From Acinetobacter oleivorans DR1 (lineage in GTDB: Bacteria > Pseudomonadota > Gammaproteobacteria > Pseudomonadales > Moraxellaceae): a stretch of DNA of 64,000 bases. The stretch is from positions 3,224,001-3,288,000 of the forward strand of contig NC_014259.1 in assembly GCF_000196795.1 (NCBI RefSeq), in the 5' to 3' direction. The position numbers were made by a program, and so were the translations under genes. Shown here one piece after another: positions 17,309 through 25,528 of this stretch. How positions within the stretch are numbered: position 1 is the stretch's first letter; each line of letters starts with the position of its first letter. The notes under the pieces were generated by a model. The model had not been told where the DNA came from, did no database searches, and saw only the letters and a list, made by a program, of their open reading frames with translations.

Positions 17309-18151
17309 TTAATTCACGCAGAGTACGACAACTGCAAAACCGATACAGTACAAGCCGAACAAATGCCAGCGTCCATGTTCTAACCATGAAGACAACCATT
17401 TTAATGCCAAAAGACCAGCACCAAAACTAAAGCACATGCCCAATAAGCTTGGAACCATCGAATGGAACACTTGTCCATGTGTCACGGTTTGTAAGCCTTG
17501 AGCGTGAACTAAACGATATAATTCTTTTAAAATTACTGCTGGTGTTAATACCACAGCCAACGCAAAACTGAACTCTTCTGCCTTTTGGCGTGATACACCT
17601 AAAAATAAACCTGTAGAGATGGTTGCACCAGAACGTGAAAAGCCACGGAAAGGCAAACATAAAGCCTGCACCGCCCCAATAATAGAAGCACTACGCAAAC
17701 TAATTTCACCCTGCTGACCACGATCTAAACGCGAAGATAAAATAATCAGAACACCTGCCGAAATCAGCGCAGCTGCCATGAGTTTTGAGTTACTAAACAA
17801 ATGCTCAATTTCGAAACTGCTCGCGCCGCCGAAGAACACATGCTTAATCAGAGATTGGAGCGCTAAACCAAGCACGCCTGTAATAAGCGTTGCTAAAATA
17901 ATATAGAAGGCTTGTTTTTTAAAACTTTCCCAAGAAGAGAAATAGGTTTTACGCCAAGATTTCCAAAAGTAAACGATCACTGCAAACATCGTACCCGTAT
18001 GTAACATCACAAGTAAGAAGGTCATATCAGGTGCAGATGGATCATACCCCATTAACTTTTCAGCTAAAATAACGTGTGCGGAACTAGAAACTGGCAATAA
18101 TTCAGCGAATCCCTGAATGATTGCCAGAATGAAAACATGCAATAAATCCAT
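17309..18151 (-). CDS. uppP: Undecaprenyl-diphosphatase UppP/BacA
   Basis: A 280-residue inner-membrane enzyme that removes a phosphate from undecaprenyl diphosphate to recycle the peptidoglycan lipid carrier; overexpression in other species gives bacitracin tolerance. Motif 1 QGFAELLPVSSSAH lies at about residues 13-26, and motif 2 is FRGFSRSGATIST in the middle. About eight hydrophobic segments follow the family pattern. A GAGTG site precedes the ATG. It lies 107 bp downstream of yggS on the same strand, so co-transcription is possible. Confidence 0.94.
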   Translation of the reverse strand: MDLLHVFILAIIQGFAELLPVSSSAHVILAEKLMGYDPSAPDMTFLLVMLHTGTMFAVIVYFWKSWRKTYFSSWESFKKQAFYIILATLITGVLGLALQSLIKHVFFGGASSFEIEHLFSNSKLMAAALISAGVLIILSSRLDRGQQGEISLRSASIIGAVQALCLPFRGFSRSGATISTGLFLGVSRQKAEEFSFALAVVLTPAVILKELYRLVHAQGLQTVTHGQVFHSMVPSLLGMCFSFGAGLLALKWLSSWLEHGRWHLFGLYCIGFAVVVLCVN

Positions 18152-18258
18152 ACATTACACACTCAAATATTAAAATATCTGGGTTATAAGCTAGGAAAAT
18201 TAAATTTAAATTAACAAATTACAGTTACCCGACAAAACGGTTATCTAAATTGTAAAAG

Positions 18259-18951
18259 TCATTTTTTCTCAACTGTATCGCGCTTTCCAAATAAAGCCGT
18301 TCCTACACGTACCATGGTTGAACCTGCTGCAATCGCAGCGTCTAAATCACCTGACATTCCCATGCTTAATGTGTCCCAGTGTTCTGGGTGGGCATGTTTT
18401 TCTTTCACAGCATCAAACAAGGCTTTAGCATCTACAAAAGCGGCTGTGTTATCTGGCGCTGGAATCACCATCAAACCACGTAGTTTAATTTTTGCTAATT
18501 GGCTAATTTGAGCAACTAACTCGGCAACCTCATCTGGTGCACAACCATCTTTACTGTCTTGCCCGTCAATATTCACTTGCAAACAAATATTCAAGTCAGA
18601 TTGATTTTGAAGTCTTTGATTAGATAATCGCTCAGCAATAATCAAACGATCTACACCATGCACCCAATCAAACTTTTCAGCCAAATGTTTAGTCTTGTTG
18701 CGCTGAACATGACCAATAAAATGCCATTCAATTTCTAAATCTTGTAAAGCTTCGATTTTGTCTAAAGCTTCTTGTAAATAGTTTTCACCAAATGCTCTTT
18801 GTCCTGCTGCATACATTTCACGCAAACTTTCACTCGGATGTGTTTTTGATACGGCTAAAAGTTGCACAGTTTCAGGCGAACGCTGAGCATGTTCACAAGC
18901 ACGTTGGATTTGCTGTAATACGTGCTGCCGCGCATCTTGCAGGTAATTCAT
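18259..18951 (-). CDS. yggS: YggS-family PLP homeostasis protein
   Basis: A 230-residue cytoplasmic PLP-binding protein (PLPBP/PROSC family) involved in vitamin B6 and amino-acid balance. K36 in LLAVSKTHP is the PLP lysine, at the same number as in E. coli YggS. GENYLQEAL, WHFIGHVQRNK and GLMVIPAP are also conserved, and the C-terminal LSMGMSGDLDAAI binds phosphate. ATG at 18951 is preferred; in-frame ATG 18966 and TTG 18972 add a few residues. It is divergent from pilT, a neighbourhood also seen in Pseudomonas. Confidence 0.92.
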   Translation of the reverse strand: MNYLQDARQHVLQQIQRACEHAQRSPETVQLLAVSKTHPSESLREMYAAGQRAFGENYLQEALDKIEALQDLEIEWHFIGHVQRNKTKHLAEKFDWVHGVDRLIIAERLSNQRLQNQSDLNICLQVNIDGQDSKDGCAPDEVAELVAQISQLAKIKLRGLMVIPAPDNTAAFVDAKALFDAVKEKHAHPEHWDTLSMGMSGDLDAAIAAGSTMVRVGTALFGKRDTVEKK

Positions 18952-19077
18952 TGACAAGGTTCTCATTTTCAAAAAACTTTTTTGCTTTTCACCTAAAGCG
19001 AGGTGTTGGTAAGCCTCGGTGAAAGCCGTATATTATTCTACAAAATAATGACATATTTTGATTTACTTGGGGAAATT

Positions 19078-20115
19078 ATGGATATTACAGAGCTACTCGC
19101 CTTCTCTGTGAAAAATGGCGCGTCCGATTTACACTTATCTGCTGGCATGCCACCGATGATTCGCGTTGATGGTGAAGTCCGTCGCATTAACTTACCGGCT
19201 CTTGATCATAAAGATGTTCACCGTCTAGTCTATGACATCATGAATGATAAACAACGCCGAGACTACGAAGAAAAGCTTGAAACCGACTTTTCTTTTGAAG
19301 TGCCAAATGTTGCTCGTTTCCGTGTTAACGCATTTAACCAAAACCGCGGTGCTGGTGCAGTATTTCGTACCATTCCATCTAAAGTACTTACTATGGAAGA
19401 TTTAGGCTTAGGTCAAATCTTTAAAGATATTTGCGACTATCCTCGCGGGATTGTACTGGTGACAGGTCCAACAGGTTCGGGTAAATCAACGACGCTTGCG
19501 GCAATGATGGACTATATCAACGAGAATCGTTATGACCATATTTTAACGGTTGAAGACCCTATCGAATTTGTACATCAGTCGAAGAAATGTTTGATTAACC
19601 AGCGTGAAGTGCATCGTGATACACATGGCTTTAACGAAGCACTTCGTTCGGCACTACGTGAAGACCCAGATATTATTTTGGTCGGTGAGATGCGTGACCT
19701 TGAAACCATTCGTTTAGCACTTACTGCTGCCGAAACGGGTCACTTAGTATTTGGTACGCTCCATACGACTTCTGCTGCAAAAACCATTGACCGTGTGATT
19801 GACGTATTCCCTGCCGAAGAAAAAGACATGGTTCGTGCCATGTTGTCAGAATCTTTACAGGCTGTTATTTCACAAACCCTACTTAAAAAGAATGGTGGTG
19901 GGCGTGTGGCAGCACATGAAATCATGATTGGTATTCCTGCCATTCGTAACTTAATTCGTGAAAACAAAGTCGCCCAAATGTATTCATCAATTCAGACTGG
20001 TGCAAATCATGGCATGACGACACTCGACCAAAGCTTAAAAGGTCTAGTTTCTCGTGGTGTGATTAGTCCACAAACGGCTCGTACTGCTGCAAAACAGCCT
20101 GAATCATTCCTATAA
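19078..20115 (+). CDS. pilT: Type IV pilus retraction ATPase PilT
   Basis: A 345-residue hexameric ATPase powering pilus retraction, needed for twitching and natural DNA uptake. Walker A GPTGSGKST is at 130-138. Asp-box LTVEDPIEF, Walker B LREDPDIILVGEMRD and His-box GHLVFGTLHTTSA follow, and the PilT-specific AIRNLIRE is at 288-295. The start at 19078 has GGGGAAATT as ribosome binding site; the upstream ATGs are out of family register. pilU starts 19 bp later. Confidence 0.97.
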   Translation: MDITELLAFSVKNGASDLHLSAGMPPMIRVDGEVRRINLPALDHKDVHRLVYDIMNDKQRRDYEEKLETDFSFEVPNVARFRVNAFNQNRGAGAVFRTIPSKVLTMEDLGLGQIFKDICDYPRGIVLVTGPTGSGKSTTLAAMMDYINENRYDHILTVEDPIEFVHQSKKCLINQREVHRDTHGFNEALRSALREDPDIILVGEMRDLETIRLALTAAETGHLVFGTLHTTSAAKTIDRVIDVFPAEEKDMVRAMLSESLQAVISQTLLKKNGGGRVAAHEIMIGIPAIRNLIRENKVAQMYSSIQTGANHGMTTLDQSLKGLVSRGVISPQTARTAAKQPESFL

Positions 20116-20134
20116 AAATAATTAGAGAATAAAT

Positions 20135-21253
20135 ATGGATTTTAATGACTTACTCAACCTCATGGTTGAAAAAAAATCATCCGATCTTTTTATTACAGAT
20201 GGTGTTGCGCCATCTATGAAGATTAACGGGCAAATTGTTCCAATTTCAAAAAATAGTCTTTCAGGCGAAGTAATTGGTCAACTCTTACATTCCATCATGA
20301 GCGAAAAGCAACGCAAAGAATTTGCAGACACTCGTGAATGTAACTTTGCCATCATGAACCGTGATAAAACTGCCCGCTTTCGTGTGAGTGCTTTTCAGCA
20401 GCGTGACATGCCCGGCATGGTGCTACGTCGAATTGAAACTAAAATTCCTTCAATTGATGACTTGCAGTTACCACCTGTTCTTAAAGATTTATCAATGACC
20501 AAACGCGGTATCATTATTTTTGTTGGTGCGACAGGTACAGGTAAATCGACGTCTTTGGCTTCAATGATTAGCTATCGTAACCACAACACTAAAGGTCATA
20601 TCATTACCATTGAAGACCCAATCGAGTTTATTCACGAACATGCGGGCTGCATCATTACCCAACGTGAAGTCGGAATCGATACGGACTCATTTGAAATTGC
20701 CTTAAAAAATACTTTGCGACAAGCACCAGATGTCATCTTGATTGGTGAGATTCGATCTCGTGAAGTTATGGACTACGCGATTGGCTTTGCTGAAACAGGT
20801 CACCTTGTATTAGCCACAATGCACGCCAACAACGCTAACCAAGCACTCGACCGTATCATTCACTTCTTTGAAAGTGACCGCCACAGTCAGCTCTACATGG
20901 ACTTATCTCTTAACTTAAAGGCCATGATTGCTCAGCAACTTATTCCAACACCGGATGGCAATTCTCGCCGCGCCGCAATTGAAATTTTAATTAACTCACC
21001 ATTAATTTCAGATTACATTCGTAAAGGTGAAATTCATGAAATTAAAGATTTAATGAAACGCTCACGTGAACTCGGTATGCAAACCTTTGACCAAGCGTTG
21101 TTTGATCTCTATAAAGCAGGCCAAATTACCTACAAAGATGCATTAAAACATGCCGACTCACCAAATGATTTACGTTTGACGATTAAGCTTGCTGAAGAAG
21201 GACCTGATCAAATTGCAGGCACAAATCAGCATTTAACCTTCGACCGACAGTAA
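20135..21253 (+). CDS. pilU: PilT-paralogue retraction ATPase PilU
   Basis: A 372-residue paralogue that helps PilT retract pili under load. Walker A GATGTGKST, Asp-box ITIEDPIEF, Walker B LRQAPDVILIGEIRS and His-box GHLVLATMHANNA are all present. The AIRNLIRE motif of PilT is replaced by a divergent sequence. AGAGAA precedes the ATG. The operon pilTU ends in a strong terminator. Confidence 0.96.
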   Translation: MDFNDLLNLMVEKKSSDLFITDGVAPSMKINGQIVPISKNSLSGEVIGQLLHSIMSEKQRKEFADTRECNFAIMNRDKTARFRVSAFQQRDMPGMVLRRIETKIPSIDDLQLPPVLKDLSMTKRGIIIFVGATGTGKSTSLASMISYRNHNTKGHIITIEDPIEFIHEHAGCIITQREVGIDTDSFEIALKNTLRQAPDVILIGEIRSREVMDYAIGFAETGHLVLATMHANNANQALDRIIHFFESDRHSQLYMDLSLNLKAMIAQQLIPTPDGNSRRAAIEILINSPLISDYIRKGEIHEIKDLMKRSRELGMQTFDQALFDLYKAGQITYKDALKHADSPNDLRLTIKLAEEGPDQIAGTNQHLTFDRQ

Positions 21254-21261
21254 TTTCTTCA

Positions 21262-21300
21262 TAAAAAAAGGAAGGTTAAACGTAACCTTCCTTTTTTATT
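21262..21300 (+). terminator. Terminator of pilTU
   Basis: AAAAAAGGAAGGTT pairs with AACCTTCCTTTTTT around a 6-nt loop, directly after pilU and before the convergent fur stop; it can serve both directions. Confidence 0.85.
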
Positions 21301-21322
21301 TGTTTCCTTTGTGTGAAAACGA

Positions 21323-21760
21323 TTATTTCTTACGCAGAACTTCCTGACATTCAGGTTCGTTACAGTAACCGTAGAGGTTTAATGAGTGACCCGTTAAGGT
21401 AAACCCATGTTGCTCTGCTACAGCATGCTGTTCCTTCTCGATAACATCATTAGTAAATTCAATAACTTTGTTGCAATTATGGCAAACCAAATGATCGTGA
21501 TGATCTTCTTGCATAATTTCGAAAACAGAATGATTATTTTCGAAATGATGACGCTGAATGATACCTGCAGCTTCAAATTGTGTTAACACACGGTAAACTG
21601 TCGCAAGACCGACATCTTCCCCTTGTTCTAACAAAGTCTTGTAAATATCTTCAGCACTAAGATGATGTTGCTTTGAATTTTCTAATAATTCCAAAATCTT
21701 AATTCGTGGAAGGGTAACTTTAAGTCCAGCTTTGCGCAAATCTTGATTGGAAATAGGCAT
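21323..21760 (-). CDS. fur: Ferric uptake regulator Fur
   Basis: A 145-residue iron-responsive repressor. The winged helix covers about residues 1-80 (LRKAGLKVTLPRIKIL, EDVGLATVYRVLTQFEAAG). Metal-site residues appear in HHDHLVCHNCNKVIEF, and a C-terminal Cys pair lies in CNEPEC. The start MPISNQDLRKAG at 21760 gives the usual length; an upstream in-frame ATG at 21787 adds nine atypical residues. It is divergent from bamE, the conserved fur-omlA arrangement of Pseudomonas and Acinetobacter. I see no convincing Fur box in the shared region. Confidence 0.96.
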   Translation of the reverse strand: MPISNQDLRKAGLKVTLPRIKILELLENSKQHHLSAEDIYKTLLEQGEDVGLATVYRVLTQFEAAGIIQRHHFENNHSVFEIMQEDHHDHLVCHNCNKVIEFTNDVIEKEQHAVAEQHGFTLTGHSLNLYGYCNEPECQEVLRKK

Positions 21761-21871
21761 GAAAAAAGGTCTCTCAACAAATCTCAAGTTGGAATAGGCA
21801 ATAGAATTTAGATGAAGTATGATCTATCCTTTGATCAAATGCATCATAATTTATTGGGATAGTGTAGCAAA

Positions 21872-22270
21872 ATGCAAAAACTCGTGCTGACGTTATTAGT
21901 CACTTCACTCCTTGCTGGTTGTTCAATCTTTGGTGTATATAAGGTTGATATTCCTCAAGGGACTCCTTTGACCAAAGCTCAGGCCTCTCAAGTACAAGTC
22001 GGCATGAATTTCCAGCAAGTGCGTTTTTTGCTTGGTAGTCCAACTGTGACTGATCCACTCAATCCTCAGCGTTGGGACTACATTTACAACTATATCCCGG
22101 GAACTTATGCTAAAAAGGCAAAAATCCCCGCAGCACATGGTCAGCATTTAAAAATTTACTTTGATGGCACTGGCACAGTAACTAAAATTGAAGGTTTAGA
22201 AACTATTCCAGAGTCGCAACCAGGTTTACCTGCTTCTAAAGAAGCGATTTTAACTGCCCCACCACTATAA
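21872..22270 (+). CDS. bamE: Outer membrane assembly lipoprotein BamE (OmlA/SmpA)
   Basis: A 132-residue lipoprotein with signal peptide MQKLVLTLLVTSLLAGC, lipid-modified at C17. The SmpA/OmlA domain follows (QVQVGMNFQQVRFLLGSP, LNPQRWDYIYNY). BamE stabilises the BAM complex that inserts beta-barrel proteins into the outer membrane. It is monocistronic and divergent from fur, and ends in a terminator shared with the convergent rnfH gene. Confidence 0.94.
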   Translation: MQKLVLTLLVTSLLAGCSIFGVYKVDIPQGTPLTKAQASQVQVGMNFQQVRFLLGSPTVTDPLNPQRWDYIYNYIPGTYAKKAKIPAAHGQHLKIYFDGTGTVTKIEGLETIPESQPGLPASKEAILTAPPL

Positions 22271-22290
22271 TCGTTTTTTCTAATAAAAAT

Positions 22291-22326
22291 AAACCCCTCA
22301 AGTGAAATACTTCGAGGGGTTTTATT
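22291..22326. terminator. Terminator between bamE and rnfH
   Basis: AAACCCCTC (22291-22299) plus AAGT pairs with ACTT plus CGAGGGGTTT around a short loop, then TTATTT. It is placed between convergent genes. Confidence 0.8.
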
Positions 22327-22334
22327 TATGGGGC

Positions 22335-22649
22335 TTATTGCTTTAAGCGATTACTTTTAATATATCGCCCCACAGGATTTTGCTCGGCGCGTTTACGGCG
22401 TATATCCTTAGGATTAATCGTTAAAGACCGATAGACCTCTACCCGATCACCTGCTTGTAAAATCGCATGTGCTTCAACTTTTGCACCAAATATGCCAAGT
22501 TGTAATGGCTCAGGTAAACTTACCTGTTTCTGCAGCCCACTCGCTTCAATTGCTTGTAATGCTGTCATTCCAGCTTCAAATGGAACAGCAACTAAAAACT
22601 GTTGCTCTGGGGCTGCATAAGCAACCCACACTTGCTGAGCTTTTTCCAT
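22335..22649 (-). CDS. rnfH: RnfH family ubiquitin-like protein (UPF0125)
   Basis: A 104-residue beta-grasp protein with VWVAYAAPEQQFL near the start and DRVEVYRSLTINPKDIRRKRAE near the end, characteristic of UPF0125. Its role is unsettled; it is named for linkage to rnf genes elsewhere. ATG at 22649 shares its A with the TGA of the upstream gene (TGATG), indicating translational coupling. fur-bamE-rnfH linkage is conserved in Pseudomonas, but there the coupled upstream gene is not part of the classic set. Confidence 0.88.
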   Translation of the reverse strand: MEKAQQVWVAYAAPEQQFLVAVPFEAGMTALQAIEASGLQKQVSLPEPLQLGIFGAKVEAHAILQAGDRVEVYRSLTINPKDIRRKRAEQNPVGRYIKSNRLKQ

Positions 22650-23731
22650 CAGATAATTTGTCCAACTACCGCAACCATGGCAATTACAATTGAAAGCGGT
22701 AAAACAATACGTACCGCAATACGCCACAAGTTATAGAACAACTCATTGCTAAAATTCATTGATTTACGCAAGTGGCTAATTTTCATAATCCAACCAGCAA
22801 AAATTGCATAGATCAGGCAAATGAGTAATCCCCAAAGCATCAAAATCAGCGTAAAGATGCCGTGAAGTTCAGGCACAGCCCAAACCGCAATTGCTACAAC
22901 AATAATCACCCATTGTAAAACGTACATCAGTTGACGTTGAGCAAGCTGCTCTTTAGCAAGTTGAATAAACAGAGCTGTTGTCATTACCGCAGTAAAAATC
23001 CAGGTAAAAACAGGAAGCTGTGCTTGAAGAGAAAAGAAACCAAACGCTACGACAGCAATTAACTGAGCTAACCAGATTGGAAGTACAGTTCGGGTAGCGC
23101 CTTCTTGAGAATGAATTACAGACAAGCTATTCTGCCAGTAAAGCCCTAAGCCTAAACCACTCGCAACAAGAGCAAGTACAGTTGCATTACCCCATTCTTT
23201 AAACTCAACATTTGTCCAATGCCAAGGATGTAAAGTCGTTCCCATTGTATTAGCTAAAACAAGAGAAGCGATTACACCAACTGTCATTAACACAATTAAA
23301 ATCTGACGCGGAATAAAAAATAAAATCAAAGCCGCAACTGCAAGACCAGCAAAAACAATTTGCCCAGAAACGCTGTTATTAAGCTGTACTGTCAGTAAAT
23401 TGCCAGCAGTACTCAGTACATTCCCGGCTAAAAATGGAATAAAAATAACTGCAAGCCAACCAGCCAAACGCCATTTTGGTGAACTATCTGCTTCACGAGT
23501 TAAACTTGATAAAGCATTTAGAGCAGTAGTCTTCGACCGTTTTGCTAAAGCAATTTCTAAATAACAAACTGGTAAAGCCAATAACAGCATTGTGCCCAAC
23601 CACAATAACCAGAAATCGATTTGACGATCAATCTGGATCCCCATAGCGGGTGCCAATGTCGCCATAATGATGAAAGATAAGCAAAACGCCATCAGGGGCG
23701 ATAACCATCGTGACATAGGTATGTCCTGCAT
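22649..23731 (-). CDS. Multi-TM protein resembling a divergent sodium:neurotransmitter symporter (NSS)
   Basis: A 360-residue membrane protein with about ten hydrophobic segments. LLALPVCYLEIALAKRSKT resembles the NSS motif LPLFFLELALGQ at the TM2-loop junction, and WRLAGWLAVIFIPFLAGNVLST resembles the following TM3 segment. The TM1 sodium-site GNVWRFP motif is not evident: the start reads WLSPLMAFCLSFIIMATLAPAMG. It is therefore a distant or degenerate member. The start at 23731 (MQDIPMSRW) has AAGGA 7 nt upstream. It is coupled to rnfH by a TGATG overlap. The substrate is unknown. Confidence 0.6.
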   Translation of the reverse strand: MQDIPMSRWLSPLMAFCLSFIIMATLAPAMGIQIDRQIDFWLLWLGTMLLLALPVCYLEIALAKRSKTTALNALSSLTREADSSPKWRLAGWLAVIFIPFLAGNVLSTAGNLLTVQLNNSVSGQIVFAGLAVAALILFFIPRQILIVLMTVGVIASLVLANTMGTTLHPWHWTNVEFKEWGNATVLALVASGLGLGLYWQNSLSVIHSQEGATRTVLPIWLAQLIAVVAFGFFSLQAQLPVFTWIFTAVMTTALFIQLAKEQLAQRQLMYVLQWVIIVVAIAVWAVPELHGIFTLILMLWGLLICLIYAIFAGWIMKISHLRKSMNFSNELFYNLWRIAVRIVLPLSIVIAMVAVVGQII

Positions 23732-23800
23732 TATGCATTCCTTGAAAAAGACTATAGATATTTTGCCCGTCTCATGCCTGAAAATCAAAGTTTGCTCAAT

Positions 23801-23833
23801 AAAAAAAGCAAACTACCGAAACGATAGTTTGCT
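23801..23833 (-). terminator. Terminator of the bacteriohemerythrin gene
   Basis: AGCAAACTA (23807-23815) pairs with TAGTTTGCT (23825-23833), followed on the minus strand by seven T. Confidence 0.75.
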
Positions 23834-23867
23834 GCGCTAACTAAAATTATAAGTTTTGTTATTTAAG

Positions 23868-24323
23868 TTATGCGAAAAACCGAGCAAACCAGTTTTTCCC
23901 TTTCTTCTTTTCTTTTTCTCTAATAATTCCCATCATATTTTCTTTTACCGCCCCCACATAATCAGCATCATCATGTTGAATATGGTTAATTAACCATTTT
24001 GCTAAAATTTCTTGTAGCTCTTTTTCAACAGTATGTCCCATTTCAAAACGCTCACGATATAACTCTATTTTTTTAATAAATAAGTCATGTACACGTTTAT
24101 GTGGTACACGATATTTATAATCTGCTTCCTCTTGCAAACTTTCTTCGAAAGTAAAATGTGATTGCGTGTAATCAATAATATTATCTAAAACATCTTTAAT
24201 TCGACGTCTATCTTCATCATCTTTTACATCATCAATTTCATTAATATAATCAAGTATTCGTTTATGTTGCTCATCAATAACATCAATACCCGTATTATAT
24301 TCTGAAGCCCATTTCATTTTCAT
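23868..24323 (-). CDS. Bacteriohemerythrin (di-iron O2-binding protein)
   Basis: A 151-residue four-helix protein with the full hemerythrin ligand set: H20 (DEQH), H56 and E60 (HFTFE), H75 and H79 (HKRVH), H114 and D119 (HIQHDD). Such proteins bind O2 at a di-iron site for storage, delivery or sensing. No sensory or signalling domain is fused. The start at 24323 follows GGGGAG; an in-frame TTG at 24335 is less likely. The C-terminus is very basic (IREKEKKKGKNW). It is monocistronic. Confidence 0.88.
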   Translation of the reverse strand: MKMKWASEYNTGIDVIDEQHKRILDYINEIDDVKDDEDRRRIKDVLDNIIDYTQSHFTFEESLQEEADYKYRVPHKRVHDLFIKKIELYRERFEMGHTVEKELQEILAKWLINHIQHDDADYVGAVKENMMGIIREKEKKKGKNWFARFFA

Positions 24324-24482
24324 ACATCTCCCCAATGATGTTCAATGACTGTTGCATAAACATCATGATATATTTAAAGAATATAAATAAAAACAAAGCT
24401 ATTTTGTCGGGTTTATCATATAAAAATCATATTAAACATAAATTATTGTTTTTATTTGTTTTTTAAAAATTTAACCAACTAA

Positions 24483-24531
24483 AATAATAAAGTATTTTTT
24501 AAACAAAATACTTTATTATTAAACGTTTAAT
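24483..24531. repeat. 16-bp perfect inverted repeat plus a 14-bp palindrome in an AT-rich gap
   Basis: AATAATAAAGTATTTT (24483-24498) pairs perfectly with AAAATACTTTATTATT (24505-24520) around a 6-nt loop. ATTAAACGTTTAAT (24518-24531) is a complete palindrome partly overlapping it. They lie 42-90 bp beyond the stop of the minus-strand amidotransferase gene, so termination is the simplest role, though the palindrome also looks like an operator. The surrounding 24324-24572 is very AT-rich and has no gene. Confidence 0.5.
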
Positions 24532-24572
24532 ATATAGATATTCCTATTTATATATTTTAAATATACTTTATA

Positions 24573-25421
24573 TTAATATTGATCTGCACGAGTAATACGT
24601 TTAATTTCAGGATTTTCCTGCTCACGCTTTAATCTCTCGACATGAGTAATAGCTTTTTTAATTGGCTCGCCATGTTGAAATAAAATCATTTCACCGGGTT
24701 GATAAGCTGTCCAGTTTTCATTATGTGTTAAAGGTTCAGTTGTTATTACTGCTACACGATCTTCAGGGGTTGTTACCTGACTAAAATCAACTTCAACATC
24801 TAAATCAATTAAATGAGCCTGATTAAATGGATATTCTCGAACCAACCAATGTAATTTAGTAATCGCATAACTAAATAATGCCTTGCCATTCGATAAGCAA
24901 TAATTAAATGTGCCGTACTCAGCGATTTGTGGCGAAATTTTTTCTAATACTTCAAATATCTGTTCAAGGCTTGGTTCTTCATAGCCAAAAGCTTCAACGA
25001 GTTGATCGAGCAAATAACAAAATGCGCGTTCACTGTCTGTATTCCCCACTGGCGTAAAACGTCCACTCAGTGGTGGATTAAAGTCATGTAAATCACCATT
25101 ATGGGCAAAAATCCAATGACGCCCCCACAACTCTCGAATAAAGGGATGAGAATTTTCTAAAGTGATTTTACCTTGAGTCGCTTTACGAATATGCGCGATC
25201 ACGTTACGTGATTTAATAGGATAATTACGAATAAGATCGGCAATTGGAGATTCAACTGCCGACTGGTTATCGACAAATAAACGACAAGCCTTATCTTCGA
25301 AAAATGCAATACCAAATCCATCACTATGGTCTGAGGTAATTCCTGCACGCTGTGAAAAACCACGGAAAGAAAAAGTAATATCCGTTGGTGTTGCACAATT
25401 CATTCCTAATAGCTGGCACAT
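24573..25421 (-). CDS. Class II glutamine amidotransferase (YafJ-like)
   Basis: A 282-residue Ntn-type amidotransferase. Mature Cys2 (MCQLLGMNC) is the expected nucleophile. SDGFGIAFFEDKACRLF, IAHIRKATQGKITLENSHPF and WIFAHNGDL are the conserved glutaminase motifs, as in E. coli YafJ. There is no second synthase domain, so the ammonia acceptor is unknown. It is monocistronic, 110 bp from the OlsB-like gene upstream. Confidence 0.87.
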   Translation of the reverse strand: MCQLLGMNCATPTDITFSFRGFSQRAGITSDHSDGFGIAFFEDKACRLFVDNQSAVESPIADLIRNYPIKSRNVIAHIRKATQGKITLENSHPFIRELWGRHWIFAHNGDLHDFNPPLSGRFTPVGNTDSERAFCYLLDQLVEAFGYEEPSLEQIFEVLEKISPQIAEYGTFNYCLSNGKALFSYAITKLHWLVREYPFNQAHLIDLDVEVDFSQVTTPEDRVAVITTEPLTHNENWTAYQPGEMILFQHGEPIKKAITHVERLKREQENPEIKRITRADQY

Positions 25422-25528
25422 ATCGCTTTTAAACTACTTCTAATTACCCCATCTGCTCTATTGTGCATGAGAGTAAAATTGCTTGCAAATCTCAATATGT
25501 GCTGGCTATTAGAAAATAGAACATATGA

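Noticed and set aside
21761..21871. Fur box in the fur-bamE divergent region
   Set aside because: No stretch approaches the Fur consensus; the best partial matches are no better than expected for AT-rich sequence.
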